Shown piece after piece: positions 35,501 to 47,300 of a stretch of DNA of 64,000 nt. The notes beneath the pieces are model-generated. The model was given only the letters and a program-made list of their open reading frames with translations, was not told the DNA's origin and made no database searches. Each line of letters starts with the position of its first letter. Positions within the stretch are counted from its first letter, which is position 1. The stretch is taken from assembly GCA_019155185.1 (NCBI GenBank), contig CM032816.1, positions 10,270,510 to 10,334,509 of the forward strand, read 5' to 3'. The position numbers were made by a program, and so were the translations under genes. Origin of the DNA: Beaufortia kweichowensis. Its lineage: Eukaryota > Chordata > Actinopteri > Cypriniformes > Gastromyzontidae.

Positions 35501-38169
35501 TATCAAGCAGCACCACTATAGATTTCAAGCACGTGTCAATTTCATGGTTAAAACAAGGTACAATCTGACCCAATATGATGAACTTTGACTCCTCACAGTC
35601 CTACAGAAACACAGATGGAGTTAGAAGGTGTTGATTATTAATTTAAACACACATCACATATACATTTTTTATTGCTAGTAATGAAATGCATTAGTAATTA
35701 AATAACCCATACTTTAGAAAGCACATAGTTGCAGTCTCCATGGAAGGTGAATTCTTTCCCGTCGTAGGTGATAAAGTGAGATCCTTCCTCTACTGCACAC
35801 ACACCAGGGCTGGGCAAACTCTTACAAATCCAGTTTCCACCCTGACACACACTGATTCACACAACGCAAATACAAACATTGTGATTTTGAGTACAGTTTA
35901 GGATACGAATACACCTTTTACAGATTTAATTTGGCCTGTAGGTATGGCCCTAAGTATAAATAGACATCTGACATAGGTAAACAGCAAAGTTTGTGGCATT
36001 ACCATTCTTCGCCATGTTCACGGAGGATCTCTCCTGCATTGTAGATGCGGTCATGTTTACAGTGGCATTGGTCCTGCGTGATACAGCCCGTGTTCGAGAT
36101 GTCATCAAACACAGTTCCTAGAACAGACAATATTCAACAAACTTTATTACTTTTGCTTGTTTAATACATTACTAACTACTGTACCTATGACGGTAGGATT
36201 TAAAAGAGTTATGAATTTGGTACCGACCTTGAGGACAGAAGCAGCCGTCGATGTTGTGTTCCTCACACAGTGTGTTTGTGTTTTTGTGTGAGCATGTGTC
36301 CATGCAGGGAGAGCCACTTTCAGAATGAACCATATTGTAGGGGCATTTCACAGCTACAGAGAAACATTTTTCGTCAAAAACAGACAGCAGTAATCTCACA
36401 TATGTCTTCTCTAATCTCATTGATGTCTAGAAGAAACAGTTGTAATAATGAGCAACCATTGATGTGATTTCTTACGGCAGAAGGTGTCTGTTCTCCAGGT
36501 GGGTGGAGTTCCTCCGGCGTGCGAGCACTGACGTGAGTATTCAGACAGAGTCGAGCAGAGTGTTGTAGTGTCTTTTTCATCAGACTGATGCTCGCACATG
36601 TCATTCACACAGGCGCTGATGTATGGCGCAGGACTCAAAACCCAGTTACAAGATGACCAATCTTTATCTTCCAAAATGTTTGCACAAACTGCCCACTGTA
36701 ATGAGAATGAAATAATCATTTTTTTCAGATCCATAACGCATGTATATTTCCAATTTTATAATAGGTAACTTGTGCACAGACTGATATTTTTAGATGCCTG
36801 GACTCTATCAGCAGCGCTTTAGTAAAATATAAACAGATGGTTCAATATATTGGTATTAAAAGCATTCTGTGAGAATTTAGATTTTTGTTTGCCCAAATGT
36901 AACTTCCAGCCTTTTTGATCTGTGTGTTTTTGTTACTTACATATTTTTCACAATGGTCCATCGCGTTCTGCACTTCATCATTTTCAACATTTTCATATGG
37001 GTCTTCACAATAATGGTTTGGGTTGGGGACTCTGTGCATGTTCCCGAACTCTGCATAGCCAACCTTTCGCCCTGTAGACACACGTGAGTACTCTGATCAA
37101 GATACTTGATCTTAAGAAAAACATCAAATTCTGAAACCATTGAAATAATCATTTGTGCTTATAAAGTAGCAGATATCAGAGCAACTTGCCTGATTGGATG
37201 AATTCATTATAGACTGGAACGCCATTGAAATCACCACATAGTCCACAAGTGCGATTAGAATATTTGGAGTCCAACTCCACCTAAAACAAAACAGAACTTC
37301 ATGGTTATAATATTTGACTTCAGTTTTGAGTAAATGTATTGAGTTAAGTAATTAGATAATGTAGATGATGTCGTTGAGAAGAAGAGACATCTGTAAATAT
37401 TTATAACCCAAACTAAAATTTAAGGAAAAGCCAACAGCATGGGACAGACATGATAATGTCATGATACTAATTATCGTATAATATGATTTTTACCTGATAC
37501 TCCAAATTACATCCAAGAATAGAACATGATAATGAAAGCAGAACTTTACCATGACAGCATCCTCTTTGTTCCACATCACACTGATGCCCAGTTTGGAATA
37601 AAGTTTGGTGTAAATCGAATTCTCTACCACAAGGATCCCTGCGACATGGATGGGTAGCGTTACTCTGAATGAGAGAAAAAATAAAATAGATCACACTTAA
37701 TTTGTGCTTTTGTATAAACAAGCAGCTCTTCAAATCATCAGAATCTTACTTTTCTTCATTGACCATCACAAGATCATCAGTCATCACGACAGCGATGTCA
37801 TTGATGGTAACCGACAGTCTGCTGATCTTTGAGTCTTCAGTTCTCTTCACGTGAACTGAGAACTGATGAATGAGGCTCTGACAGTCTGACACCAGGTTAT
37901 ATTCACACGTGCCTTTAAACTGGTAAGTCTCCCCATCAAATGTCTTGAAATTGAAATTACCCCACATGCTACAGATGGTGTTCACATGGTTACCACCATT
38001 GACTGGAAAGAAACACCAATTTTATTATTCAATTTAATTCATGATTGTTGAGCATTTCAAAACACTAAACAGAAGGTTATTGACTCTTACCCCTCTTTGC
38101 ATTAACCTGGATGCCACAGGTGAGAACCAGCAGCAGCAGTATGCAGATTGCAGATGTTCTCCAATCCAT
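19972..38169 (-). CDS. Gel-forming secreted mucin, MUC2/MUC5-like (gene A), complete
   Basis: Secreted oligomeric mucin of about 3,500 residues. Hand-placed exons: 38091-38169 (signal peptide MDWRTSAICILLLLVLTCG), 37750-38002 (VWD1), 37550-37664, 37190-37280 (CGLCGDFNG; GC donor), 36941-37071, 36476-36695 (C8), 36228-36353 (TIL), 36003-36117, 35713-35851 (VWD2), 35487-35600, 35317-35383, 34895-35032, 34586-34750, 34345-34439, 34082-34208 (C8), 33744-33999 (TIL), 33596-33648, 33235-33335, 32966-33117, 32739-32877 (VWD3), 32547-32651, 32254-32433, 31844-32083 (CGLCGNFNEN), 31451-31607 (C8), 30865-30993, 30600-30747, 30462-30505, 25896-30358 (PTS), 25652-25809, 25286-25460, 24784-25031 (VWD4), 24484-24667, 23962-24172, 23689-23864 (C8), 23448-23517, 23207-23307, 23070-23101, 22601-22778 (VWC), 22416-22520, 22263-22303, 21997-22119, 21805-21906, 21079-21207, 20945-20984, 20661-20784 and 19972-20191 (cystine knot). 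The knot cysteines are present, and the protein ends RRKRSFKLP. One base is missing in a (GTT)n tract near 28990 as sequenced. It is a tandem paralogue of gene B. Confidence 0.93.
20290..20620 (+). mobile_element. Interspersed fish repeat in the last intron of gene A
   Basis: Begins 'ttacatttacatttaggcat' and continues through 'cttttatccaaagcgactta', a motif very common in teleost genomes. It goes on to a 'ggaggtgagggatgtgtcag ... attccacaagccgggaacag' part that I recall as a recurrent cyprinid repeat body. A short copy of the leading motif recurs at 60361-60425. The family name is not certain (SINE tail or non-autonomous DNA element). Confidence 0.6.
21325..21590. mobile_element. MITE with TTAAAGGGATAGTT termini
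   Basis: A 266-bp element in an intron of gene A. The left end is TTAAAGGGATAGTTTACCCT and the right end 'ggggtgaactatccctttaa', its inverted complement. A longer internal inverted repeat is centred on 'tgacttccatagtg...tactatggaagtca'. The ends are TTAA. It resembles the cyprinid Angel-like MITE class; the name is from memory. Confidence 0.8.
25003..25014 (-). other. GDPH motif in VWD4 of gene A
   Basis: Minus strand GGT GAC CCT CAT encodes Gly-Asp-Pro-His within CEGWGDPHYNTFDG. In MUC2 and MUC5AC the Asp-Pro bond of this motif is cleaved autocatalytically in the late secretory pathway and yields a reactive anhydride. The sequence shows only the motif; cleavage is inferred. The same motif is in gene B at 1866-1877. 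Confidence 0.8.
25896..30358 (-). repeat. Mucin PTS exon of gene A: ~23-copy minisatellite with nested (GTT)n
   Basis: A 4.46-kb exon starting GCCYYNGTEYGHNDVIYN. Four units lie at 29640-30140, then one CysD, then about 23 units from 28995 down to about 26010. Each unit is about 126-147 bp. It encodes fixed words such as GTTPEGSTTTTVTESTTA and SQTSKPPTFSTPPP joined by a Thr run from (GTT)n on the plus strand. Nearly all length difference between units lies in n; base changes are few (F, I or V in the PPTxSTPPP word). The opposite strand is open for 1,014 codons from 25952 to 28996 as a by-product. One base is lost from a (GTT)n tract near 28988-28994. Confidence 0.92.
29220..29513 (-). other. 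CysD (WxxW) module of gene A
   Basis: Reads CTCEWSEWFNVYNP at its start and ends YKIRVCCC. Clearly the same family as the six modules of gene B but diverged in the middle (FETYENIKGSGKEICEHPED), so gene B's modules multiplied after the two genes separated. Single copy here. Confidence 0.9.
31066..31205 (+). mobile_element. tRNA-derived SINE in an intron of gene A
   Basis: Contains 'aggtcattgcgttagcagca', 'aaaggtcatgggtttaattc' (B-box like) and the tail 'tgcttggataaaattgtgaa'. Same family as the copies near 61000 and 63150. No full tRNA clover-leaf. Confidence 0.7.
32505..32534. repeat. (AT)n microsatellite
   Basis: About 15 AT dinucleotides in an intron of mucin gene A, immediately 3' (plus strand) of a 'gcatgcat' stretch. 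Simple sequence, no function inferred. Confidence 0.9.
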
Positions 38170-38230
38170 AGTTGGAGGTAAGAGAGGTCTGCAGGAGCTC
38201 CAGTTGTGCTCAATTTTCTACATGAATCTC

Positions 38231-38238
38231 CTTTTATA
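38231..38238 (-). promoter_or_regulatory. TATA box of mucin gene A
   Basis: Minus strand TATAAAAG, 62 bp before the ATG at 38169. A start site near 38205 and a leader of about 35 nt are expected. Upstream on the same strand is a run with 'gggtgggaggcaaaacaggtg', which holds a GT/GC-box-like and an E-box-like word (CAGGTG). Confidence 0.65.
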
Positions 38239-38239
38239 C

Positions 38240-40440
38240 TTTTTCTCATTCACCTGTTTTGCCTCCCACCCTGCAGGGAGGGTCCGATTAGTTTCCTGTA
38301 ATGTATGCAGTAAAAAGATCAACCTGGTATTGGAAATGTCTGCCGCCTACATGTGTTTTTTTGTTTGTGGGCGTAGTTATTTGGCCTTTCATGCCAAGAT
38401 TTTAGTACTTTTATTAGTCAAAATTATATTTAGATGCTGAAGTGACATCTGTCAGCATTGACAGTCTATAAGTTTTAATTGGATTTTCTTGTCACTTTAA
38501 GATATCAGGAAGGTGTTTTTAGTGCTGTAATGACGTTTGTGTGTATTTGATAGCGTGTAAAGTTTAAGCATCCGCTGGGTGATTTAGATAATTTGACGCT
38601 GAGCATCATTGCAGGTACACAGGTGTGTCTTAAGATTCTGAATACCATCTGTTTCAAGAATTAAAATAACCATCTGAATCATTAACCATCTGCCATCACT
38701 CATATCCTGAAGACTGTGAGAACATTTATTGCAATCAAAACCCTTTATGGGTGTTTCTTAAACTTTTTGGCTCTGAGGAAAATTAGACTTTATATTTTTT
38801 GTAATAAAATTAATAAAATAATATAATAACATTTTTTGTTTTATCAAAGCTGGCATTATATGTACACAATAAAATAATGTTAACACTTTTGGCCAATATA
38901 AGACATTCTCTAAAAATGTAATACTGTTAAATGACTGATTTAAGATGCGATGTATCTGATACAGATACATACACATGTGTGTTCAAACGGTCATTTTACT
39001 AGTCAACTTTCTGAAAGTTTTCATTTTAAAACACATTTATTTAAAACAACTTTTAGTATAAAGTACTAATTGCAGGAATCTACTCAGTATTTCCATTTTG
39101 ATTCCATTTTTTATATAATTTTTATTCTTGGTCACATGTGCATCTCTATACCTAAAATGATGAATGCTCCCTATATGTTTGTAATTTACGGTATATTGGT
39201 GTTTCCACTGAAAAATTAAGTAAAGATTCTTATCTGTGTGTTCTGACTCATTTTGTCGACTAATAAATTGCGCCTTTGGTCCATATCAGTCCACAGCAGT
39301 AGACTGAATTTATTGACAGAGCCATGAGTTTATTACCAGTCACAGTGAAAGACAAGCAAAAGGTTGACATGCCAAGACATTGTCAATTAAGGTGCTCCTT
39401 TGTAAACTCTTCCTTTAGCAACAGCACATATCTACTCTGATCTACTCAGTAAGAAAAAATAACATTCATGTTCTCCAGTAGCTCAACAGCCCCTCCAAAG
39501 GCAAACATCAGGTTGCATGCCAGGTAAGATGATGTCTTCAGATTTATAGTGGCACTGCAGACTGAAATATTGACAGTCTAGATAAAACAGCTGTTCTTCA
39601 GAAACCCATGTTCTTCAGGTCATCCTTATGAAACAGGGCACAGTGTTGGCAAAGGGAGGAAACACGGAACACGGGAAGATAAACCAAACCTGCAGTAGTC
39701 AAGTTTATATTGACATGCCTCTTTTTTAAACTGTGATGAATGCACATGGTACACCAACTAAAAGGTGCAAATTTATACTAAAACAAATCTGGGGTAAATC
39801 ACCTACCACCTCAAATTATTTTAAACAATTATCACTTTTCAGTAGTATATTAATTATTATATATATTCTGCATCCCAGCTTTTGGGCAAATATGTTCATG
39901 AATAAAACATGGCATAAATAAAAATGGGCTTTTTAAAATGAATACAATGTATCCTAATGAACTAGTTTATTGTATCCTGTATCTTGAAATTCTTATTTTA
40001 CTAATAAACTAAACTAATACTTTTAGCTAATGAACTACATTGGACTTATGGTCGTTTGTGATATAAAGTAAAATATAATTTTACACTAAAGCATATTTTT
40101 ATTACACTTTTTTATTACTATATAATCAACCAATTCAAAATTAAGACATGATTAGGACATGACGTATATTTATACATTTAACTACACTAAAATCCGGTCA
40201 AGCAGTCCGTAAAATTACTTTTAAAAAGCTTATTCAGTAATCAAGTTGACTGTGATTGGTCAATCTTCATAAGCGATGAGGAAAGTAACACCAACCACAT
40301 GCTTTTTTGCAACCTGCAACGGTTCACAACCGAATAGTTACATAGTTTAACTTTAAAAGTTATTTATATAAAAGTTTACGATTAAAAATAAAATAATCTG
40401 TACTTTTAGACCCGACCAATTATATAACGCTCTCGGGCCA
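38240..40440. other. Intergenic region between divergent mucin A and saal1
   Basis: About 2.2 kb separating the minus-strand mucin promoter from the plus-strand saal1 promoter. Mostly AT-rich, with many short A/T tracts. I found no exon, RNA gene or clear transposon in it. Confidence 0.6.
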
Positions 40441-40473
40441 CTGGCACCGCTCGAGCGGAGACTCCAGTCATTC

Positions 40474-40509
40474 TTTCCCATCATGCCTTGCACGGCAGAA
40501 CCGGAAGTG
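40474..40509 (+). promoter_or_regulatory. saal1 promoter: ZNF143-like site followed by ETS site
   Basis: 40474-40496 reads TTTCCCATCATGCCTTGC..., very close to the vertebrate ZNF143/Staf core (TTCCCANMATGCNNYGC). It is followed by ACCGGAAGTG at 40500-40509, the ETS/GABPA site. This TATA-less pair is typical of housekeeping promoters. It lies about 100 bp before the first ATG (40609) at an exon donor. Confidence 0.75.
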
Positions 40510-41095
40510 TTGCAGTTTTCTGCGCTTATTCAAAACAACTAAACAGCTGCAAATGCGCATTTCAGATGTTTGATATCTTAAAGCACTTTAGTGTCGCTTA
40601 GCCTGTCAATGATAATGGGTAAGTCAGGTTATTCAGGTTCCTACGCCACTTCGGAAGATGTTTGCTTTCATTTTAAATCAATATTTGCCAAGTTTGTTTA
40701 ACCGGCCGAATTATATCCATAAATAAAGTGGATAACCCTGTCGAAATGTAAACATACAGCAGGTGACATGCTATTGGTGGGATTGCACTGTTTAAAAGCG
40801 TTATAAACTCATGCCTTCGACGCGTGTTGAGCTCATGCACTGACGCTAAACATTGCATGCGAAGTGCGTGCATTTAATCATGTTGAAGTGTGCTGTCTAC
40901 AGCAAAGTGCATGTGTGCATTTAATAAAATAAAGAGTTTTGTATGCACGTGAGTTTGCGCATGTACGAAATATATGAATGTCAATATGTGTACTCATTTT
41001 GTCCATTAATCATTTGTTTATTAGAGCGGAATGAATGCACCACTGAGGAAGTGGATGGAGAAAGAAGTGAATCATCTGCCTCGGGTTCACCAGAG

Positions 41096-44000
41096 ATGGA
41101 CCGGAACCCTTCACCTCCTCCAGAGGAAGATAAACCTGAGGCCAGTGAAGAGGCAGATGCTATCGGAGAGACTGTATACAGCAAACACTGGCTCTTCAGT
41201 ACTCTGACCCGACTTATTCAGGTATAACATAACAGAAGAAACATGTGGGAACTTAAAATGATTAACTATTTATAATATATAACTACTTTAGCATTTACTA
41301 TAGTGAACTGTAGAAAAATGACTTTGTGTTATTAGTTTTGAGCTGTTGTTATAAGGGAATAACATGAATTGGAATGTCACGACTGGCCAATCAGAATCAA
41401 GTGTTCTGTGTAATAATTAAAATATAATTTAAAAAGCACACACAATTACCTAAAGAATGTCATGTTATGTGTTTTTGTAAGCCTGTGTATCCTTTTATTG
41501 ATTTAGATGGTGTCAGAAAATTGTGAGCAAGGCGACGCGGCAATGGTGTTGACAGAAGAGCTGGAAGAAGACTTGTGTAAAGTGTGGGACATGGCTATGG
41601 ATGAGGTACATATAATGATGTCCATCATTTAGATGTCTCTGATGTCCATCATCAGAGTTTTTGTTTCATCATAGACTGCTTGTAAGCCACATCAACCTTT
41701 GCCTTTTCTTTCCAGCACGTGTCTGTTTTTCTACAAGAGTTCAAAGCTCCGGACATTTTATTGGGTGTAATTGCAAAGTCACGTAACCCACGGCTCACTG
41801 TAAGTCCTTTTAACTGTGTTACCTGCTGCTAATTGGCTGAAATATATCAGGTTTCTATTTGCTTTTCTAATGGCGTCATTTAATTACTCAAAGTTTCTCT
41901 TACAGGAAATCTGTGTTGGAATTCTGGGTAATATGGCTTGTTTTCATGACACATGCCTATCTCTCAGCCAGAACTCTGATCTTGGGTATGACGCACACAG
42001 TTTGTGCTTCCTCTTTATCATATTGGGTACATTTCAAGTATATATTGTCATGCAATGTGACATATGCTGTACTCGATCCTAAACTGTATTTTTTCTGAAC
42101 TCATTTATTGAGGGACTGTATTTTGTTATTTATTATACAGGAACATTTAAATTTTTTCCAAATAGTTAAATGCTTCTATTATTCTCTAAACATAATATTA
42201 CCCATCAGATACAGTAGACTAAGTATGTTTGATGTTCATGTTATTTTTTGGATTAACATGGATTTTCTTAATACTCTGTATGTTTCAGGGATGTTTTACT
42301 GCTGCTGCTCAGAGACAATGATCCTCCTACATTATTAGAAACCTGCAGGTCAGATAAAACCCTTTATTAATGAAACTCAATGGATATTTTATTTTCTCTA
42401 AACATTATCTTGGTTTCCTCAGGCTCCTGCTTACCTGTGTGTCTCAGCCTGATGTCGCCTCCCTGTGGCTGGACAGGATACAGAAGCAACCAGCAGTGTG
42501 TGGCAGTCTGTGTTTCATAATGAGCAGTTCAACTAACGGTCAGCAGCGTTTATGACCCTGCTGCTATTATTACCACTCTTTGTCATGGTCCACTAATATC
42601 TCTCTGTCTATCAATCCAGTGGATTTGCTGGTTAAGGTTGGGGAGCTGGTGGATAAGCTCTTTGATGAGGATGAGGAGCTGATGAAGAGTTGGGCGTCCG
42701 TGCCCAGCGAGAATGACCCGAATGAGGACACACAGCAGGACATGGCCTCTTCTCTGCTCGAGGCGGCGACACAGCTTAGGTCAGTTATAAGTAAGGTCAT
42801 GTGACTGTCTGTCCGTCTGTTCAGGGTGTTTACCAACCTGTGTCTGCAGGTAGATTAAGAGACAAGTGTTGGATCAGATCAATTCTCATTGTGGCATCTG
42901 TGTGTGTTTTAGGTCAGAGAGTCCAGAGGGACTTGAAGTATATCTTCATGCTCTTCAGCTTCTTACTACAATAGAAGAGGGCATGCAGGCCCTGGGTGAG
43001 AAGTAAATCCACATTTAGACCATTTCTGTACCAGAATAATTGTATATTACTTACTATTTAAGTACCGTAACAAAACGCATTCAGTCTGGTGAAATATTAA
43101 AGATATAAATAAATTCAGATGTATTTTCTTATCATCTTAATGTGCCGTTCTCTGCGTTAAAGTATATGTAACATTATAAACGGTTTGTCTTTGCAGTTGT
43201 AGGGTGTGGTCGTGCCCTCTTGGAGTTTTTGTATAAGGTCATATGTAAAGACTTATGTCAACCAGATGATCCTCCGCTGATTCTGCAGGAGCAGAAAGCT
43301 CTTCTGGCCCCGGCCATTGCACTGCTGTCTGCATTACACTCTGGCCTTCGTGCAGATATCAGTATGAAACACACACTTCTATGTGAATCAGTGCCATAGT
43401 GAATCTCTTTTTCATGTTTAAATGGTGTGTTTACCCTACAGGTGCAGAGTTAGCAGGAAGTGTTCTTCGTGTTTTGCGGTTCTATGCCGAGTATCGTCAA
43501 AACCGGACAGATGAAAATTCGAAATCCGAAGAGAAGGGGGATAAAGAGGAAACGGATGTACAGCTCAAAGCTTTAGTCGAAACCACAGCTGAGTTCCTCT
43601 CTGTTGTCCTTATGGAAATACCTGAGGTGAGATTGACTCCTGACATTTATTAAAAATAATAAACAGATTTAGTAAAGGATCATGTGTGATTTACTCAGTT
43701 TCACTATGAACATTGAAAGGTCTTGTATCTCTCATGTTGTTGTTTTCTAATGTTCAGATAACTGTATTATCTCTTTTATTATATGGCTACATGCTAAATA
43801 AATATATAACAAAAACAATCTATCCATCTATCTTATTAAATAAATATAAATAAATTAAATATTTGAATATATAATAATAATAATAATAAAACGGTTTAGA
43901 GATTACAAAAGGTATAATTAACATGGTCAGAGTTCTGTTTTCAAACATAAATGCATATTCAATGTATTATTTATAAGAATGTATATTTTATATAATAAAC

Positions 44001-44311
44001 ATTACATAAATTACAAATGAAAACAGTAATATTTCTTTACTCCTCAGGATCTCTTATCATCATTAGTCAAAGACGGGCATTTAACAGAGAAGAGTTGTGT
44101 TTCTGCTGTCAGCGCTCTTCTGCCGCAGCACATCACAACGGTATGTCTTACTGTCTCTCTTCCCTTCAAATGTGTCATCTACACAACTTGTATCTTATAT
44201 TTTTCTCTTCTTCAGGTACAACATCTGGTTGATCTGTTGTCAGAGGTGGAACCTAAACTGGCAGACATGATAAAAAAGGACTTTTTAATTTCATCCAATG
44301 CATCAAGCTAA
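41096..44311 (+). CDS. saal1: Serum amyloid A-like 1 (SAAL1), armadillo-like protein
   Basis: Exons: 41025-41221 (coding from ATG 41096), 41507-41605, 41716-41799, 41906-41985, 42289-42348, 42423-42538, 42620-42779, 42913-42995, 43197-43361, 43442-43626, 44048-44140 and 44216-44311. They join in frame to 448 codons plus TAA. The start MDRNPSPPPE and the blocks TVYSKHWLF, VFLQEFKAPDI, EICVGILGNMACF, DPPTLLETCRLLLTC and CFIMSSSTNVDLLVKVGE are those of SAAL1, an alpha-helical armadillo-like protein reported to promote synoviocyte and tumour-cell proliferation. An upstream exon (ATG 40609, donor at 40619) is in frame and would add 27 residues (total 475). I chose the ATG that matches the human N-terminus. 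Next to tph1, as in other vertebrates. Confidence 0.92.
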
Positions 44312-47300
44312 ACCAGGTCAAACTCAAAAAAATGTTTTTATCGTAAATGCTCAACCTTAGAAATATTTGCTTGTTGAATTATTTGTATTATCTGTGTTTG
44401 TAACCTTTCTATTTAGTAAAGTCAACCTGTTTCATATGTGGTGTATTTTGCTGTTTTCTGTTTATTTTATTCTACAGCATTTAAGCTTCACACAATAACA
44501 TTTTCCCACTCACAAAAATATCACTCAAAGCTTTTGTATCTTCTTGCATCTGTTTTCAAAACACATGTGTTGACGTTATTTTACGCACATTTAGAAAGCA
44601 GCATCAGGTGGCCCTCAAACACGTACCACGTTCAGTCTGTGATCACCCCCCTCATTTGCTTTCCAAATGGCCTGTTCCTTAATGACGGGGAGGAATAGAG
44701 AACCGCACACGTCCTGTCACGGTGACGCCAGCAGGAATATAGCAGCTTTTTAATTAAGAGTTTGGATTGATATGCAGAGCGTGTTGCATTCTTATGGAAA
44801 TGCTGAGTGCAGGAGGACCTGAGTGAGACACGGGCAGAAGCTCGGCCAGGCAGGGAGGAGGATCTCATTCAGGCTTGAATGGAAAGACGCTGACTAATTT
44901 TAGCTTTGTTTTCATGATTGTTTTTTGCACTGTACAATTTATGTACCATTTAAGGTTCCTTTTAGAGAATGTCAGAGAATCCTGATAATGTCCTGTTTCT
45001 TTTAACTTTGACAGTTCTTTTAGAAGATAAGAATAAGTATCTGTTCAAACTCCTGGTCTGTCTACATTAATGTTCTTGATGTTTCGTACGAAAACTTACT
45101 GTAGGTTTGTATTCAAGACTTTTGATTGATGCGAGTCAGTGTTCAAACCCCCCCAGATGAAGAAGCACCAGTCCACTGCTCATCTGAGTCATCGTTCACT
45201 CGACAAGAGTCGACTGAAGACGTCTTGAGCCGGAGGTAGAACTGTTCATGTAGAAATGAAACCGTAAACAGAACATCAGCTGTCAATCATCTTTTCACTG
45301 ATGTCCAGAAATTCTGACTCAGTGGACACACAACATGACATAATGCTCAGATTTAGGATATTTCCCACCTTAAACTCAGAAAGCTGTAAGAGTTACAAAC
45401 ACAACCATTGATTTAAGCTGTTAACTGTAATCAATCCACCAGTGGAACACTTGCGTTATTTCACTATTCACTTTAATATTTCATAGCTGAAATCTAATCT
45501 AATCATACCGAACTATATATTAATGAAAAGATCTAAGACTTAAGAATAAATATTTGACATAATAAACTTAAAACTGTGATGGTGTTACTTGTTTTCTATG
45601 GTGTTTTTTGTGAACTCAAAGGTCAGAACAGCCCATCTTCTGTTTATTCTGGAAAAACATGAGAAGGAAACAGCGTTGGAGGTGAAAGAGGTCAGTTTCA
45701 TTGTGTCGGTGTTGACAGGAGAGATAAACAGCAGCTCGTGGAGGTTCTGATGAGAGGCGGTTACACAGACCTTAATGAGCTCTGAGCACACAGACAGCTG
45801 AAGGTACGAGTGAAAAGAGAGACGTACGTGCCAGAGAGCACAATGCAGACTTGTGGTTACGTGTGTCATGTGATTAGCAGCTACTCCAAAGATTCTGCAG
45901 AGCCTCATTTATCTTTGTGAAGTGTATTGTTTAGATATCCAGTCGTCTGTACAGCAAATGGAATTTGTGGGATAATCAATAGGAAAGATGCCAATGCCAA
46001 TTTATTTCAGTGATGCAATCTAAAACATGCCGTGTTGCTTGAATCATGGACAAACCAAAAATTAGAAAAAACTATTTAAACAAAAACAATTCTGTCTGTA
46101 CTTCTGTTTTGCCTATAAGCTTGTTTATGTTGTATGTAACTGATGAGATAAGAAATGTAAAGAAGACAGAATCTCTTTGCTTTGTTGGGTTTAGTGTTCA
46201 GCATCATTTTGATGTCTATCAGTGATGACAGCCCACCTGTATGAACGGAAACAGGCTCCAATGAACTTACAACCCTTCCAGCTTTTGATCAGATTTGAGT
46301 GATTTCTCGGCCTGAAACAGCTATTTAAATAGCAGCGTTATGTATAGAGTGAATTTGCGGTGCTCGTATAGCTGTGTGTTGTTCACAGGCGTTTCTGTGT
46401 GTGTAGTCACGGCTTTTATATAACCGTAGCCCATGTAAGTCGATAGCATATGTTTTGTGTTTGTTTTGTACTGTCAGAGGCTTTAAAATAATTATATTGT
46501 GTGTACATGACATGAATGACAACTAGAATGAGTCAATAACAAATTTCATAACAAAAGTTCATAACAAATCTAATAGGTGGTATACTTGCAAATATACCAT
46601 TAGAACGGACCTGCCTATTGTTTTTTTTTTTAATGATGTTATCTATAGTAATGTATATCTCTTCAAAACTGACAAGGAAAGAAGGCTCCAAAGGTTTTAA
46701 AGAAACCGATTGAATCACTTTGAAAGTAACAAAGCTGTCTATCTCTCACCTATTAAAAAGTTGTGTACAGTATGTTTATGCAAACACACGTTATGTCACA
46801 AATATTTCATAGCCGAGGCTTTATCTTGCTTTTGTGCTGCTCATTTATAATGCAAAGCACTTGTCCACGTAGAACAGATGTTGTGCCTAAAGTTTCCTAA
46901 CCGTTAAACTAGAAACATTAATCTTACATCTTTATCATGAAATCATTAGGAGTTAAAAGCGTAACTATAAAGGAAATGTAATGAGATATGTCACGTTATG
47001 TTAGACATTCTGCCACTGATCATAGTAATCCAGCATGTGTGTCAGTGGTTTATTAGATGTCCTCATTTTCACTTTGAGACAACTATCAATACTGAGATTA
47101 GGGTGTGTGTGTGTGTGTTTGTAAATCCTCTGATTGAAATGAGCAGATCTGGGCCAGTACGGGGTCTGTCTAGGATGGGTGGATTCTCTGTACCACCTGC
47201 TAAAAGCACACTTTACCTTGTCTCTATCTCTTACACACGCTGTTCTTGTTCAGATAAGGAGATTGTGATGATCTGTCTCTTTAAGTAATGACGAACACTT

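Noticed and set aside
45150..45240. Short open frame 'MKKHQSTAHLSHRSLDKSRLK' in the saal1-tph1 spacer
   Set aside because: About 23 codons with no known similarity and no splice context; could be chance.
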